Assembly (NCBI RefSeq): GCF_020024835.1
Contig: NZ_JAHHTD010000008.1
Location: 1-36,530 of the forward strand
Source of the DNA: Campylobacter sp.
GTDB taxonomy: Bacteria > Campylobacterota > Campylobacteria > Campylobacterales > Campylobacteraceae
Reading direction: 5' to 3'
DNA length: 36,530 bases
Shown here: in pieces, positions 7,757 to 16,569 of the stretch
Layout of the letters: the number at the start of each line of letters is the position of its first letter
Numbering within the stretch: the first letter of the stretch is position 1
The notes under the pieces: generated by a model
The model's database searches: none
What the model was told of the DNA's origin: nothing
What the model saw: only the letters and a program-made list of their open reading frames with translations
Translations under genes and position numbers: made by a program

Positions 7757-9119
7757 TTTGTATTTTAATTATGCTTTTGCAACTTCATGTCATAAACGAG
7801 TTTTTGATATAAGCATAGACTCTAAGGGAACTTTATTAGAAATTTTAAATGAATTAGGGAAAGAGTGCGGTTTTAGTATCGTCATTAAAGATGAGTTGGC
7901 TAAAAATAAATTAAATACTGATAAAAATTATCTTCATATTAGAAAGATGTCTTTAAAAGAAATCTTTAATTTACTACTTAAGGAAAATAATCTTGCATAT
8001 GAATATGAAAAAAATATTTTAAAAATTTATGGAAGAATTATCAAAACTTTTAAAATTCATTATATAAGTTCTATTAGAGAGGGGCAAAGTGTTATTAAAG
8101 CTTCTATAGATTCAAGGCCAAGGCAAGGAGAATATGAACATTCTAGCAAAGAAGCAGATAATTTAGTCGTAAGCACAGATAAATTTGATTTTTGGGCAAA
8201 TATTGCAGAAGAAATTCAAGCTTTACTTGATGAAAATTCTGCAAAGCCTATCATAAATACCAATGCAGGAATTATTACTCTCAAAGCCACACCATATGAA
8301 ATAATTAGAATTCAAAATTATCTTGATGACTTAAATAAAAGGTTGAAAAAACAAGTTTTGATTGAAGTGAGTATTGTCGCAGTGCATTTAAATAAAAATC
8401 ATTCTAATGGTATCAATTGGCAAGAGCTTGCTTTTAGATTAAATGGTGATGATAATAATTTTATTATCAATAAAGGTGGTATCAAAAATATTAATTTGAA
8501 GGCAAATGTGGATACTAAAGTAATTTTAAATTTATTACAAGAAAATGGCAAAACAATAGTTCTTTCTAATCCAAAATTAACAGCTTTAAATAATCAACAA
8601 GCGATTATTTCCATAGGCGATACTATTAATTATCAAGTAAAAGAAAGTTCTAAAGGTACTGAAAATGGAACTACAATTAGTGAAACTTATAATAATTATT
8701 CTATTTTTGTGGGAATTTTACTAAATATCTTACCAGAAATTTCAGATGATCATAAAATTATGTTGAGAATAAATCCAAGTTTAAGCAATCTTAAATACAA
8801 CATTGATAACCATCATCAAAATAAACCTCGTAATATAGCTCCTGATACTATACAAAAAAAGCTTTCCACGGTTGTCGAAGTTGAGGATTCTCAAACTTTG
8901 ATTTTAGGTGGATTAATTGGCAAAAATAGTATAAGTAGTCAAAATGAAATTAGTATTCTTTCAAAAATTCCTATTTTTGGGTCTTTATTTCAAGGAAAAC
9001 AAAATATTGAAGATACAAATGAAATTATTTTTATTATCAAACCAACTATTATTAAAGAAGATAAAAAAATATTAAATTTAAAAGAATTAGGCTTTGAAAA
9101 TGAAGATTATATGTTTTAG
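7725..9119 (+). CDS. ctsD: Secretin of the natural-transformation system
   Basis: The 464-residue protein has a signal peptide (1-19, ending YAFA) and N-terminal secretin/TonB short domains. A KH-like N1 domain and a C-terminal GspD/PilQ secretin domain follow, with the signature VVEVEDSQTLILGGLIG and the end motif KIPIFGSLFQ plus the final beta strand (EIIFIIKPTI). It forms the outer-membrane pore through which DNA, or the pseudopilus, passes during uptake. The start is an ATG inside the previous gene (32-nt overlap) and the 3' end overlaps the next gene by 26 nt, so the genes are translationally coupled. C. jejuni ctsD mutants are known to be transformation-defective. Confidence 0.9.
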   Translation: MKKIIILLFISLYFNYAFATSCHKRVFDISIDSKGTLLEILNELGKECGFSIVIKDELAKNKLNTDKNYLHIRKMSLKEIFNLLLKENNLAYEYEKNILKIYGRIIKTFKIHYISSIREGQSVIKASIDSRPRQGEYEHSSKEADNLVVSTDKFDFWANIAEEIQALLDENSAKPIINTNAGIITLKATPYEIIRIQNYLDDLNKRLKKQVLIEVSIVAVHLNKNHSNGINWQELAFRLNGDDNNFIINKGGIKNINLKANVDTKVILNLLQENGKTIVLSNPKLTALNNQQAIISIGDTINYQVKESSKGTENGTTISETYNNYSIFVGILLNILPEISDDHKIMLRINPSLSNLKYNIDNHHQNKPRNIAPDTIQKKLSTVVEVEDSQTLILGGLIGKNSISSQNEISILSKIPIFGSLFQGKQNIEDTNEIIFIIKPTIIKEDKKILNLKELGFENEDYMF

Positions 9120-9435
9120 TTTTGTAAGTTTGTTTTTATTTTCAAATTTATATGCTAAGGTTAATATAAAAAACGAATATATAGATTCTTTAATTTTATA
9201 TAAGAAATTCACTAAAGATCCAAATTATACTAATGCTTTAAATTTAGCACAATATTTTTATATAAATAAGGACTATAAAAATGCTGTATTTTGGTCTATT
9301 GAGGCAAATAGTATGGAATGTTTAGAAAAAGATGCTTGGTTGATTTTCATAAATTCTAAAATACAACAAGGACAAATGAGTGAAGCCTTAAGAGCAAAAG
9401 AAGAGTATGAGAAGATATTAAATGGAAAATACTAA
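9094..9435 (+). CDS. Small exported TPR-like transformation-cluster protein
   Basis: The 113-residue product has a signal peptide (about 1-21, ending NLYAK). Mature helices resemble one or two tetratricopeptide units, with the pattern 'NALNLAQYFYINKDYKNAVFW' (split here after YFYI) and an Ala-rich second helix. Similar small proteins in Campylobacter are annotated as CDC27-like. The gene overlaps ctsD by 26 nt and ctsE by 14 nt. By recollection C. jejuni has two genes, ctsP and ctsX, between ctsD and ctsE; here there is only this one, and it has no Walker motif. I would not assign either symbol. A periplasmic scaffold for the uptake machine is a guess. Confidence 0.6.
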   Translation: MKMKIICFSFVSLFLFSNLYAKVNIKNEYIDSLILYKKFTKDPNYTNALNLAQYFYINKDYKNAVFWSIEANSMECLEKDAWLIFINSKIQQGQMSEALRAKEEYEKILNGKY

Positions 9436-10975
9436 AATAGAAGATATTTATAATGTATTAGATACGCTAAAATACCAGGAGCTTTTGTCTTTAGATGAGG
9501 ATTTTTTTAAACAATTAGCGACTAAGTATCATTTTGATTTTGTAGATTTAGATAAAAAGAATGACTTTGAAAAATACTTGTATGTTTTACCACTTACGCT
9601 TATGGAAAAGTATAATTTTTTTTGCTATCAAGAAGATGATGAAAATTTATATATAGTTTCTTATAAACCCTTAAAAGATGATGGTCTAACAAAAATACAA
9701 AATATTTTTAGAACTAAAAATATATGTTTATCTATAGCCGAATTTTCAAAATTTGAGTATTTTTTTAAAAAAATAATATTTTTAATTAAATTTAAAAATT
9801 ACTCTCAAGAATTAGAGAAAATTTTAAATTCAAAAAATACACAAGAAAGTGATTATTTAGAACAAATTTTATTATTAATTTTATCTTATGCTAATTTTTT
9901 AAAAGCTAGTGATATGCATTTTGAGCCTTTAGAAAATATAGTAAAGTTAAGATTTAGAATAGATGGAATTTTGCAAGATATTATTTATTTTAAATATGAT
10001 ATTTATCAATCTTTATTAACTTATATTAAGATGATTTCCTTGCTTAATGTAGCTGAACAAAAAAATTCTCAAGATGGAAGTTTTACAATGGAACTTGAAG
10101 ATCAAAAATTTGATTTTAGGGTTTCAATTATGCCACTTTTATTTGGACAAGGTGTGGTAATAAGGATTTTAAAACAAGAAAATACCTTTAAATTTGAAAA
10201 ATTATTTTTAGAAGAAGAAATATCTAATAAAATAAAAGCTAATATCCAAGCTTTAAATGGTTTGATTTTATTTTGTGGTCCTACAGGAAGTGGGAAAAGC
10301 ACTTTTATGCATACTATATTAAATGAGATCGATGAAAATAAAAAAATTCTTACCTTGGAAGATCCTATAGAATATAAATTAAAAAATGCTCAACAAATTC
10401 TTTTAAATACTAAGGCAAATTTTGATTTTCATAAAGCATTAAGAGGTGTTTTAAGACAAGATCCTGATGTGATTATGGTAGGAGAGATAAGAGATGAGGA
10501 AAGTTTAGATATAGTTTTAAAAGCTTCATTAAGTGGCCATTTAGTTTTAAGTACTTTACATACAAATAGTGCCTTAGAAGCAATTTTTAGAATGATGCAT
10601 ATGGGAGCAAAATCTTATCTTATCGCAAGATCTTTAAAGTTGATTGTTTCTCAACGTTTAGTTCGCAAACTTTGTGAATGCAAAAAAGAGCAAGAAGAAA
10701 ATTTTATTTATAAAAATAAAACTATCAAAGACAAATTCTATAAAGCAAAAGGTTGTTCAAAATGTATGATGAGTGGATACAAAGGTAGGATTATGGTGGC
10801 AGAATTTTTATTTGTTGATCAAAATATAAAAAATATGATAGAAAATAATTATTCTTTTGATGATATACAAAATTATGCCATAAAACATAATTTTATATCT
10901 TTAAGTGAAGATGCTTTAAATAAAGCTAGAATGGGTCTTACTAGCATAGATGAAATTTGGAAAATTATGCTTTGA
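9422..10975 (+). CDS. ctsE: Type II secretion/type IV pilus-type assembly ATPase CtsE
   Basis: The 517-residue GspE/PilB-family ATPase has an N-terminal domain of about 150 residues and an N2 domain with the conserved ASDMHFEP. Walker A is G286-PTGSGKST (K292), followed by an Asp box, Walker B (DPDVIMVGEIRD) and a His box (LVLSTLHTN). A cysteine-bearing loop ends in GCSKCMMSGYKGR. It powers pseudopilus assembly for DNA uptake from the cytoplasmic face of the inner membrane. It overlaps the gene before by 14 nt, and its TGA overlaps the likely start of ctsF. C. jejuni CtsE is known to be needed for transformation. Confidence 0.92.
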   Translation: MENTKIEDIYNVLDTLKYQELLSLDEDFFKQLATKYHFDFVDLDKKNDFEKYLYVLPLTLMEKYNFFCYQEDDENLYIVSYKPLKDDGLTKIQNIFRTKNICLSIAEFSKFEYFFKKIIFLIKFKNYSQELEKILNSKNTQESDYLEQILLLILSYANFLKASDMHFEPLENIVKLRFRIDGILQDIIYFKYDIYQSLLTYIKMISLLNVAEQKNSQDGSFTMELEDQKFDFRVSIMPLLFGQGVVIRILKQENTFKFEKLFLEEEISNKIKANIQALNGLILFCGPTGSGKSTFMHTILNEIDENKKILTLEDPIEYKLKNAQQILLNTKANFDFHKALRGVLRQDPDVIMVGEIRDEESLDIVLKASLSGHLVLSTLHTNSALEAIFRMMHMGAKSYLIARSLKLIVSQRLVRKLCECKKEQEENFIYKNKTIKDKFYKAKGCSKCMMSGYKGRIMVAEFLFVDQNIKNMIENNYSFDDIQNYAIKHNFISLSEDALNKARMGLTSIDEIWKIML

Positions 10976-12135
10976 AGCGTTATTTAATTACTTATTTATT
11001 TAATCAAGAAGAAAAACAAATTATTATTAAGGCAAATAATCTTTATGAGGCTAGAATTAAAGCTTTAGAAAAATATAAAATTTTAGTTGATATTAAAGAG
11101 TATTTTGATGAAAGAAATATAAAAATTAAAGAAGAAGAATTAATTTTTGTGCTTAAAGATTTAAAAATAGTTTTACATGCAGGACTTAGCTTGCAAGAAG
11201 CAATTTTAGAGTTTTGTCAAAATTCTTATGATAAAAAAATTACAAATATTTTTCAGAATATTTTTCAAAAACTTAAGAATGGATTATCATATGAAGAAGC
11301 TTTTAGAGATATTTTAAATTCCACAGAATTAGCAATTTTAAAAATTTGTGAGGGGAAGCAAGATTTAAGTAAAGCATTTGAGATAATTATTTCTCTAAAA
11401 GAAAAAAAATTAAAAAATATCAAACAATTTAAAAAAGCAATTTCGTATCCTGTATTAGTTTTTGCAAGTATTGTATTTGCATTTTTGATTTTAATGTTTT
11501 TTGTATTGCCTGAATTTAAAAATTTATTTATTCAACTTGATTTAGATTTACCTCTTATAACAAAAATTTTATTTTTTATAGGAGATTTTTTAGTTGATTA
11601 CTCATTGTTTATTATGGTTTGTATTGTGTTTTGTTTATTGTGGATCTATATTTTGTTTAATAAGACTTCTTTGTTTGATCAAATACTTATTGTTACGCCT
11701 ATTTTTGGAAAAATTATAATGTATCAAGATAAATTTTGTTTTTTTATTATACTTTCTTATTTGCTAAATTCAGGAGTTGATATAAAAAAAGCGTTAAAAT
11801 TAGCTAGTGATGGTATTAATAATAAAATTTTAAAAAATAAAATTACTTATGCTATAGCTTTGTTTGAGTCAGGGCTTGATTTAGCTCAAGCTTTTTCTAA
11901 AATAAAACTTTTTGAATCTTTTGCAATTAGAATGCTAAATTTATCTTTAAAAAGTTCAAAAATTGATGAGAGCACTTATGATTTAGCTATGTTTTTTGAA
12001 TACAAAAAAGAAGAATATATACAAAAAATTTTTTCAATGTTAGAACCTTTAATGATTATATTTATGGCTAGTATGATTTTGATTCTTGCTTTAGCAATAT
12101 TTTTACCTATGTGGCAAATTAGTCAAGGAATTTAA
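10972..12135 (+). CDS. ctsF: GspF/PilC-type inner-membrane platform protein CtsF
   Basis: The protein has the two-repeat type II secretion F architecture: a cytoplasmic helical domain, a membrane segment (YPVLVFASIVFAFLILMFFV), a further segment near the middle (FLVDYSLFIMVCIVFCLLWI), a second cytoplasmic F domain and a C-terminal membrane segment. It is the inner-membrane base that works with CtsE. I chose the TTG at 10972, which overlaps the ctsE TGA and has GGA about 10 nt upstream. An in-frame TTG at 10957 gives five more residues but has no ribosome-binding site. The stop overlaps that of the convergent gene by 4 bp. Confidence 0.9.
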   Translation: MKRYLITYLFNQEEKQIIIKANNLYEARIKALEKYKILVDIKEYFDERNIKIKEEELIFVLKDLKIVLHAGLSLQEAILEFCQNSYDKKITNIFQNIFQKLKNGLSYEEAFRDILNSTELAILKICEGKQDLSKAFEIIISLKEKKLKNIKQFKKAISYPVLVFASIVFAFLILMFFVLPEFKNLFIQLDLDLPLITKILFFIGDFLVDYSLFIMVCIVFCLLWIYILFNKTSLFDQILIVTPIFGKIIMYQDKFCFFIILSYLLNSGVDIKKALKLASDGINNKILKNKITYAIALFESGLDLAQAFSKIKLFESFAIRMLNLSLKSSKIDESTYDLAMFFEYKKEEYIQKIFSMLEPLMIIFMASMILILALAIFLPMWQISQGI

Positions 12136-12884
12136 GCTAAATAATCATAAATAACTTTGATAATAGTAAGTGCTACTATAACTAAAAAAAGTTTTTTTAT
12201 AAAAGTTCCTTGAGTTTTTAAGACTAGTTTTGATCCAATAAATGCACCTATTATTTGTCCTATACCCATTAAAATTCCAACTTTCCAAAGAATTTCATAA
12301 AAATATAAAAATACTATTAAAGCTACTATATTACTTGTGAAATTTAAAATTTTTGTATTAATGCTTGCATTTTTCATATTAAAACCTAAAAATATTACAC
12401 ACGCAAAGATCCAAAATGAACCTGTGCCTGGTCCTAAAAAACCATCATAAAATCCTAATAATAATCCAAAAATAATTTGAAAACTTGTGATATTCATTCT
12501 AGCTTTATTATGAATTTGTCCAAGATCTGGTTTAAAAATAGTATAAATAAAAATTAAAATTAAACAAATTAAAACAATTATTTTTACCAATCTTTGTTCT
12601 ATGAGTAATATACTATAAGTACCTATGACAGCCCCTATAGCGGTAAATAAAATACCTAGAATAATTTTTTGTATTTGCATAGATTTTCTATACATTAAAA
12701 CCGCGGTAAATGATCCAAATATACCTTGAAGTTTGTTAGTTGCTAAAGCTAAATGTGCTGGAATTCCACAAGCAAATAAAGCTGGTATGGTAATTAATCC
12801 TCCTCCACCTACTATTGCATCAATACAACCTGCAAAAATAGCTACAAAAAATAAAATAACATAATAACCTAGTTCAAGTTCCAT
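12132..12884 (-). CDS. TSUP (TauE/SafE) family membrane transporter
   Basis: The 250-residue protein has about eight hydrophobic segments and the duplicated TSUP motifs: GCIDAIVGGGGLITIPAL near the N-terminus and GFYDGFLGPGTGSFW in the second half. Members export or import sulfite, sulfoacetate or other sulfur/organic anions; the substrate here is not inferable. The start overlaps the end of the upstream TIGR02757 gene by 16 nt, so the two form a unit reading leftward. The 3' end meets ctsF tail to tail. Confidence 0.85.
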   Translation of the reverse strand: MELELGYYVILFFVAIFAGCIDAIVGGGGLITIPALFACGIPAHLALATNKLQGIFGSFTAVLMYRKSMQIQKIILGILFTAIGAVIGTYSILLIEQRLVKIIVLICLILIFIYTIFKPDLGQIHNKARMNITSFQIIFGLLLGFYDGFLGPGTGSFWIFACVIFLGFNMKNASINTKILNFTSNIVALIVFLYFYEILWKVGILMGIGQIIGAFIGSKLVLKTQGTFIKKLFLVIVALTIIKVIYDYLA

Positions 12885-13618
12885 ATAGTTTCTTTATTTT
12901 GTCCAATCCTATACAATGCAAAATCATATTTTATAGGATCATTAGAATCTAGTTTTTTTAAATTGCTAGTTAATTCTATCACGCTCTTAAAATCATAAGT
13001 TTTGCGATTTAATAATTTAAGTTTGAGTGAGACTTTATGAGTATGAGTATCTAGTGGCATTAGAAGGTCTTGTTTGCGTATATATTTAAAAATTCCTAAA
13101 TCAAGCTCATCTTTTCTTACCATCCACCTTAAATACATATTGTATCTTTTTAAAGGAGAGCTTGGTTGTATAAATTTTTTAGAAAAGAAAAATTCATAGC
13201 CATAACTTCTGTAAGAATTTAGTTTGTAAATGGTATTTATGAAATTAGATATTGCATCTACGATATTTTGTTCTTTTTTATAAATTTTTGTAAAGATATT
13301 TTCTATACTATCTTCATTTTGCAATCTTTTGAGTGTAATGAAAATTTGGGCTATATCTAAGGAATTTTGAAAACGATATTTTAAATTTTTACATTCTTTT
13401 ATAATATTTTGTTCATTTTCTTTTAATAAAGAAAAGTTAAGTTTTTTTAAAAAATTTACAATATTTTGTGCATTACCATAAGCAAATAATGCACATATTA
13501 AAGCTATTGTTTCATCTTTGTATATACTTGCAATTTGCAAAGGATCAGGATGTGAAAAAAGCTCTTTTTGCGTATTTTTGTGCGATGCAAAATTATCTAA
13601 AAGAGTTTTTAAATTCAT
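12869..13618 (-). CDS. TIGR02757/DUF2400 family protein
   Basis: The 249-residue product matches the TIGR02757 family I recall, with an all-helical fold and the signature PLDTHTHKVSLKL followed by an FALYRIGQ end. The fold, with Asp in the DTHTH segment, is reminiscent of HhH-GPD DNA glycosylases, but enzymatic activity is unproven. It corresponds in order to C. jejuni Cj1467. It begins exactly at the last base of flgK (1-nt overlap at 13618), so it may be cotranscribed with the flagellar genes without a flagellar role. Confidence 0.7.
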   Translation of the reverse strand: MNLKTLLDNFASHKNTQKELFSHPDPLQIASIYKDETIALICALFAYGNAQNIVNFLKKLNFSLLKENEQNIIKECKNLKYRFQNSLDIAQIFITLKRLQNEDSIENIFTKIYKKEQNIVDAISNFINTIYKLNSYRSYGYEFFFSKKFIQPSSPLKRYNMYLRWMVRKDELDLGIFKYIRKQDLLMPLDTHTHKVSLKLKLLNRKTYDFKSVIELTSNLKKLDSNDPIKYDFALYRIGQNKETIWNLN

Positions 13619-15447
13619 TATGATTTTAAACCAAGTAAGGTATCTAGCATTTTATCCACCGTTGTAACTATTTTAGCTGCTGCTCCATAACTTGCTTGAT
13701 ATTTTATCAAAGCAGCTAATTCTTCATTAGTATTAACACCACTTTTTGATTGGTATTCTCCATAAACGGTGTTATAAATTGTCATATTGGTAGAATGCGC
13801 AAAGTTATTACTTTCAGCATTAGAAGCAATTTCTCCAGTAAATTTTCTATAATATCCATCTAAAGTCATAGTATCTATAGTGCCATTTTTATTATAAAAA
13901 TTTACCGGTTTTGTTTGGAGTTGTAACATTGCATTAGCCACATCATTGTTTCCATTAATTCCAGAAGAGCTAGCTTTGAGAGTGTTTGGGTCATTTCTAA
14001 TACTTGAATTGACATTGATGTTATTTGCATCTTGACCATTAAAAAAAGATGATACGTTTAAAGCACCTGGAAAATTTGTTCCATTATCTTTAAAAGATAT
14101 TTTATATCCTGGTTTTAAATTATTCATTTGAAAATTTCCACTATCATTTTTACCATCATATTGATAAGATGCTTTGAAAAAATCATCTAAGTCATTACTA
14201 TTATCTTTATCACCATTGTCATCTATATTAGCATTAATTTGTTTTACAACATCTTCTATTGTTGTATTTACATCAATTTTAATCGTTCTTTTAGCTACTT
14301 CTTGACCTTTGTTATCATAGACAACAAGATCAAAATTTCCTGCCTGAATATTTTTATCATAGCTCATTAATGAAGTGCTTGGTTTTAAACCTTTTAAATC
14401 ATCTGAAAGCACTTTGTCTGTTGCAGCTTGAGCATAAACATTATTAGTTTGAGTGATTAGTGTTTTTGTAAAAGTATTTAGCATATCTTTATAATCTTGC
14501 AAAATTCCATCGCTAAAAGAATGGGTATTGCCATCATAATTTCTACCTCTTAAGTCAAGTTGAGCACCAAGCTGACCACCTGTAATTTTTCCAGTTAAAT
14601 CATATCTATTTTCATCACTTACTTCATAAGAAATATTGTAAAATCCTTGAGGATTTTTATTATCAAGCTTTAAAGGATGAAAACTTGATCCATTAACTAT
14701 GCTAAAACCTTTAATACTAAGATCATAATATTTTCCAGAATCAGTAATAGTTTGTTCTAAAGTATTATCTTGAGAAGAATGTCCCTTCCAAGCTACTGCA
14801 TCAACTAATTTTGACAATCTAAGTTCTAACTCATCTCTTCTATCTCTTAATTGATTTGCATTATCTGTTGGCAATATTTCTTTTTGTTCTAATTGTTTAT
14901 TGATATTTGCTATTTCTTGGCCAATATTATTAATTTCATCAACTGATTGTTTAATTTGTTCATTAACAGTTTGTTGCATTTTATCAAGAGCTTGCAAAGT
15001 TTTTTGTATATTTTGAGTAAGTGTATTTGCACTTTCTATTAAATCGATTTTGCTTGCACCATCACTTGGATTTGAAGCAAAATTATTCCAAGCATCATTG
15101 TAGTTTTTATAATCTTGCAAAATACCTGTTCCTTGCATATCCGGAAATCTTTGACTTGCTTCTTGTAAAATTTTTCCTAGATAATCAGTGTATTGCTGTT
15201 GGGTTGTAGCATTTTTTAATTTATAATAAGCATGTTCATCGTGTAATCTTTTAACCGTTTCAACTTGAGTCCCTGTTCCTAAATTCAAACCACCTCTTTT
15301 AATAGACATACCAGTGCCTTGAACTGCTCTTTGCCTTGTATAAAAGACTGCATCTGCATTCGAGATATTGTTTCCTGTGGTATGGATTTGAATTTCTGCG
15401 GCTTTTAATCCGCTAACCCCAGTATATAAACTATCAAAAATTCCCAT
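13618..15447 (-). CDS. flgK: Flagellar hook-associated protein 1 FlgK
   Basis: The 609-residue product is a hook-filament junction protein. The N-terminal flagellar rod/hook helix reads GIFDSLYTGVSGLKAAE...TGNNISNAD. The C-terminus has the matching helical domain (ELAALIKYQASYGAAAKIV...MLDTLLGL), and a variable exposed domain lies between. It is secreted by the flagellar type III apparatus with FlgN as chaperone, and flgN is 12 nt upstream. Expression is probably from the flgI (sigma54) and flgM (sigma28) promoters of the same leftward unit. Confidence 0.96.
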   Translation of the reverse strand: MGIFDSLYTGVSGLKAAEIQIHTTGNNISNADAVFYTRQRAVQGTGMSIKRGGLNLGTGTQVETVKRLHDEHAYYKLKNATTQQQYTDYLGKILQEASQRFPDMQGTGILQDYKNYNDAWNNFASNPSDGASKIDLIESANTLTQNIQKTLQALDKMQQTVNEQIKQSVDEINNIGQEIANINKQLEQKEILPTDNANQLRDRRDELELRLSKLVDAVAWKGHSSQDNTLEQTITDSGKYYDLSIKGFSIVNGSSFHPLKLDNKNPQGFYNISYEVSDENRYDLTGKITGGQLGAQLDLRGRNYDGNTHSFSDGILQDYKDMLNTFTKTLITQTNNVYAQAATDKVLSDDLKGLKPSTSLMSYDKNIQAGNFDLVVYDNKGQEVAKRTIKIDVNTTIEDVVKQINANIDDNGDKDNSNDLDDFFKASYQYDGKNDSGNFQMNNLKPGYKISFKDNGTNFPGALNVSSFFNGQDANNINVNSSIRNDPNTLKASSSGINGNNDVANAMLQLQTKPVNFYNKNGTIDTMTLDGYYRKFTGEIASNAESNNFAHSTNMTIYNTVYGEYQSKSGVNTNEELAALIKYQASYGAAAKIVTTVDKMLDTLLGLKS

Positions 15448-15459
15448 ATTGCTAACCTT

Positions 15460-15894
15460 TTAAACATTAATCTTAAATAATGAATCTGGAATTGTCTTTG
15501 AATCTCCATAAGCATTATTTGTTCCACTTTGATCAAACATAGTGTTTAAAAGATTGTCATAAAAATCTTTGATAATAAGAACTAATTTTGCATATTCTTT
15601 ATTTTTTTGGTGTAAGGTATTTAAATTTTGTTTTAAAAGAGCAAGTTTTTCTTTATCCTCATTATCTAAAAGCTCGTCTAAACCTTTGTTGCTTCCATTG
15701 TTGCTTAAATCTATTAAAGCTTGATCGAGATTTTTTTTAGCAACTTGAAAATCATTAATAAATTTTGTTTTATTTTTTACACTTTCACTGACATTCTCGT
15801 GATTTGCAGCTTGAATATGCGCAATATCTTCGATGGTAAGATTGATAAGTTTATCTAAAATGAAATTTGTTTCGTCTAAATATTTTTTAACCAT
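15460..15894 (-). CDS. flgN: FlgN-like flagellar export chaperone
   Basis: The 144-residue, almost entirely helical protein has the size and place (between flgM and flgK) of FlgN, the chaperone that holds FlgK and FlgL before export. Sequence signatures of FlgN are weak, so the call rests mainly on position and on Cj1465 being its C. jejuni counterpart. Its AAGGA ribosome-binding site is buried in a perfect 13-bp hairpin that starts just after the flgM stop codon. Confidence 0.75.
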   Translation of the reverse strand: MVKKYLDETNFILDKLINLTIEDIAHIQAANHENVSESVKNKTKFINDFQVAKKNLDQALIDLSNNGSNKGLDELLDNEDKEKLALLKQNLNTLHQKNKEYAKLVLIIKDFYDNLLNTMFDQSGTNNAYGDSKTIPDSLFKINV

Positions 15895-15896
15895 TG

Positions 15897-15935
15897 TTTA
15901 TCCTTTTTTAGGCTATAAACCCAAAAAAGGATAAA
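15897..15935 (-). promoter_or_regulatory. Hairpin sequestering the flgN ribosome-binding site
   Basis: Read on the minus strand, arm 1 is 15935-15923 (TTTATCCTTTTTT) and arm 2 is 15909-15897 (AAAAAAGGATAAA), fully complementary over 13 bp with a 13-nt loop. Arm 2 contains the flgN AAGGA site, 6 nt from its ATG. The flgM TAA ends 1 nt before arm 1. Ribosomes finishing flgM would be positioned to open it. No T-run follows, so it is not a terminator. Confidence 0.6.
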
Positions 15936-15936
15936 A

Positions 15937-16143
15937 TTATAATAAAGAATCTGCTATTGCACTTGATGTAGCTTGTAAATCTACCTTATACTCGCCATTT
16001 CTAATTTTAGTAGCAATTTGAGAAACTTTACTCTCTTCTGCCTTTTGAGTTTCTTTTGCCTTATTGTTTTCTTTATTCTCTGTTTTATTTAAATCATTAG
16101 TAGCAATTTGAGCTACATAATTTTGATATACAGGATTTATCAT
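15937..16143 (-). CDS. flgM: Anti-sigma28 factor FlgM
   Basis: The 68-residue protein is short for the family, as in Campylobacter. It has a disordered, Lys/Glu/Asn-rich N-terminal half. The C-terminal half carries the FlgM signature VSQIATKIRNGEYKVDLQAT followed by AIADSLL, which binds sigma28 (FliA). It is exported through the hook-basal body to release FliA. A sigma28-type promoter lies just upstream at 16181-16206, implying feedback. The ribosome-binding site is GGAGG. Confidence 0.92.
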   Translation of the reverse strand: MINPVYQNYVAQIATNDLNKTENKENNKAKETQKAEESKVSQIATKIRNGEYKVDLQATSSAIADSLL

Positions 16144-16180
16144 TTTAAGCCTCCAGTTCTATTGAAAAACTCTATGAACT

Positions 16181-16206
16181 ATATCGGCACTTAAAAAAAT
16201 AACTTA
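16181..16206 (-). promoter_or_regulatory. Sigma28 (FliA) promoter of flgM
   Basis: On the minus strand TAAGTTAT (16206-16199), a 10-nt spacer and GCCGATAT (16188-16181) match the sigma28 consensus TAAAGTTT-N11-GCCGATAA closely, with a spacer one base short. The -10 lies 38 nt before the flgM ATG. The -35 overlaps the last codons of flgJ. Confidence 0.75.
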
Positions 16207-16569
16207 ACCTCTTTCTTTTAAATAATCAAATAATAATTTTGAAAATCCTAACCCCCCACTTAAAGCTTTACTCATAGTGTCATTATACATAGATGAATAA
16301 ATTTCACTACTAGCATCTTTTCCAAATAAAGAATTCTCTTGTTTTAAGGAGATATCTAAAACACTTTTAATTAAAAAAGCTTCAAAGGCATCTGTTTGCT
16401 CTTTTAAAGCTTTATCTTCATCATTAAGAGCTTGTATATGAGTGATATCATTTTTAAAAGCACTATTTGCATAGTTTCTAGCTGCTTGATAGCTATTATT
16501 ATGTTTAGTTATATTCTCATAAAGTTCGCTACTATAATTTTTACTCGCTAAATAATTATCAACTTTCAT
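16204..16569 (-). CDS. flgJ: FlgJ-like rod protein (N-terminal domain only)
   Basis: The 121-residue protein corresponds to the rod-capping N-terminal domain of FlgJ, with 'ALKEQTDAFEAFLIKSVLDISL' (split here at FEAF) and the final helix typical of that domain. It lacks the C-terminal muramidase of gammaproteobacterial FlgJ, which is usual in epsilonproteobacteria. It starts at the last base of flgI (1-nt overlap). A G6 run on the coding strand near the end (forward 16252-16257) encodes Gly-Gly and is short for slippage. Confidence 0.8.
   Translation of the reverse strand: MKVDNYLASKNYSSELYENITKHNNSYQAARNYANSAFKNDITHIQALNDEDKALKEQTDAFEAFLIKSVLDISLKQENSLFGKDASSEIYSSMYNDTMSKALSGGLGFSKLLFDYLKERG

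Noticed and set aside
16252..16257. G6 run (minus strand) in flgJ as a phase-variation tract
   Set aside because: Six G encode a plausible Gly-Gly in frame and the tract is below the length at which Campylobacter poly-G switching is common.
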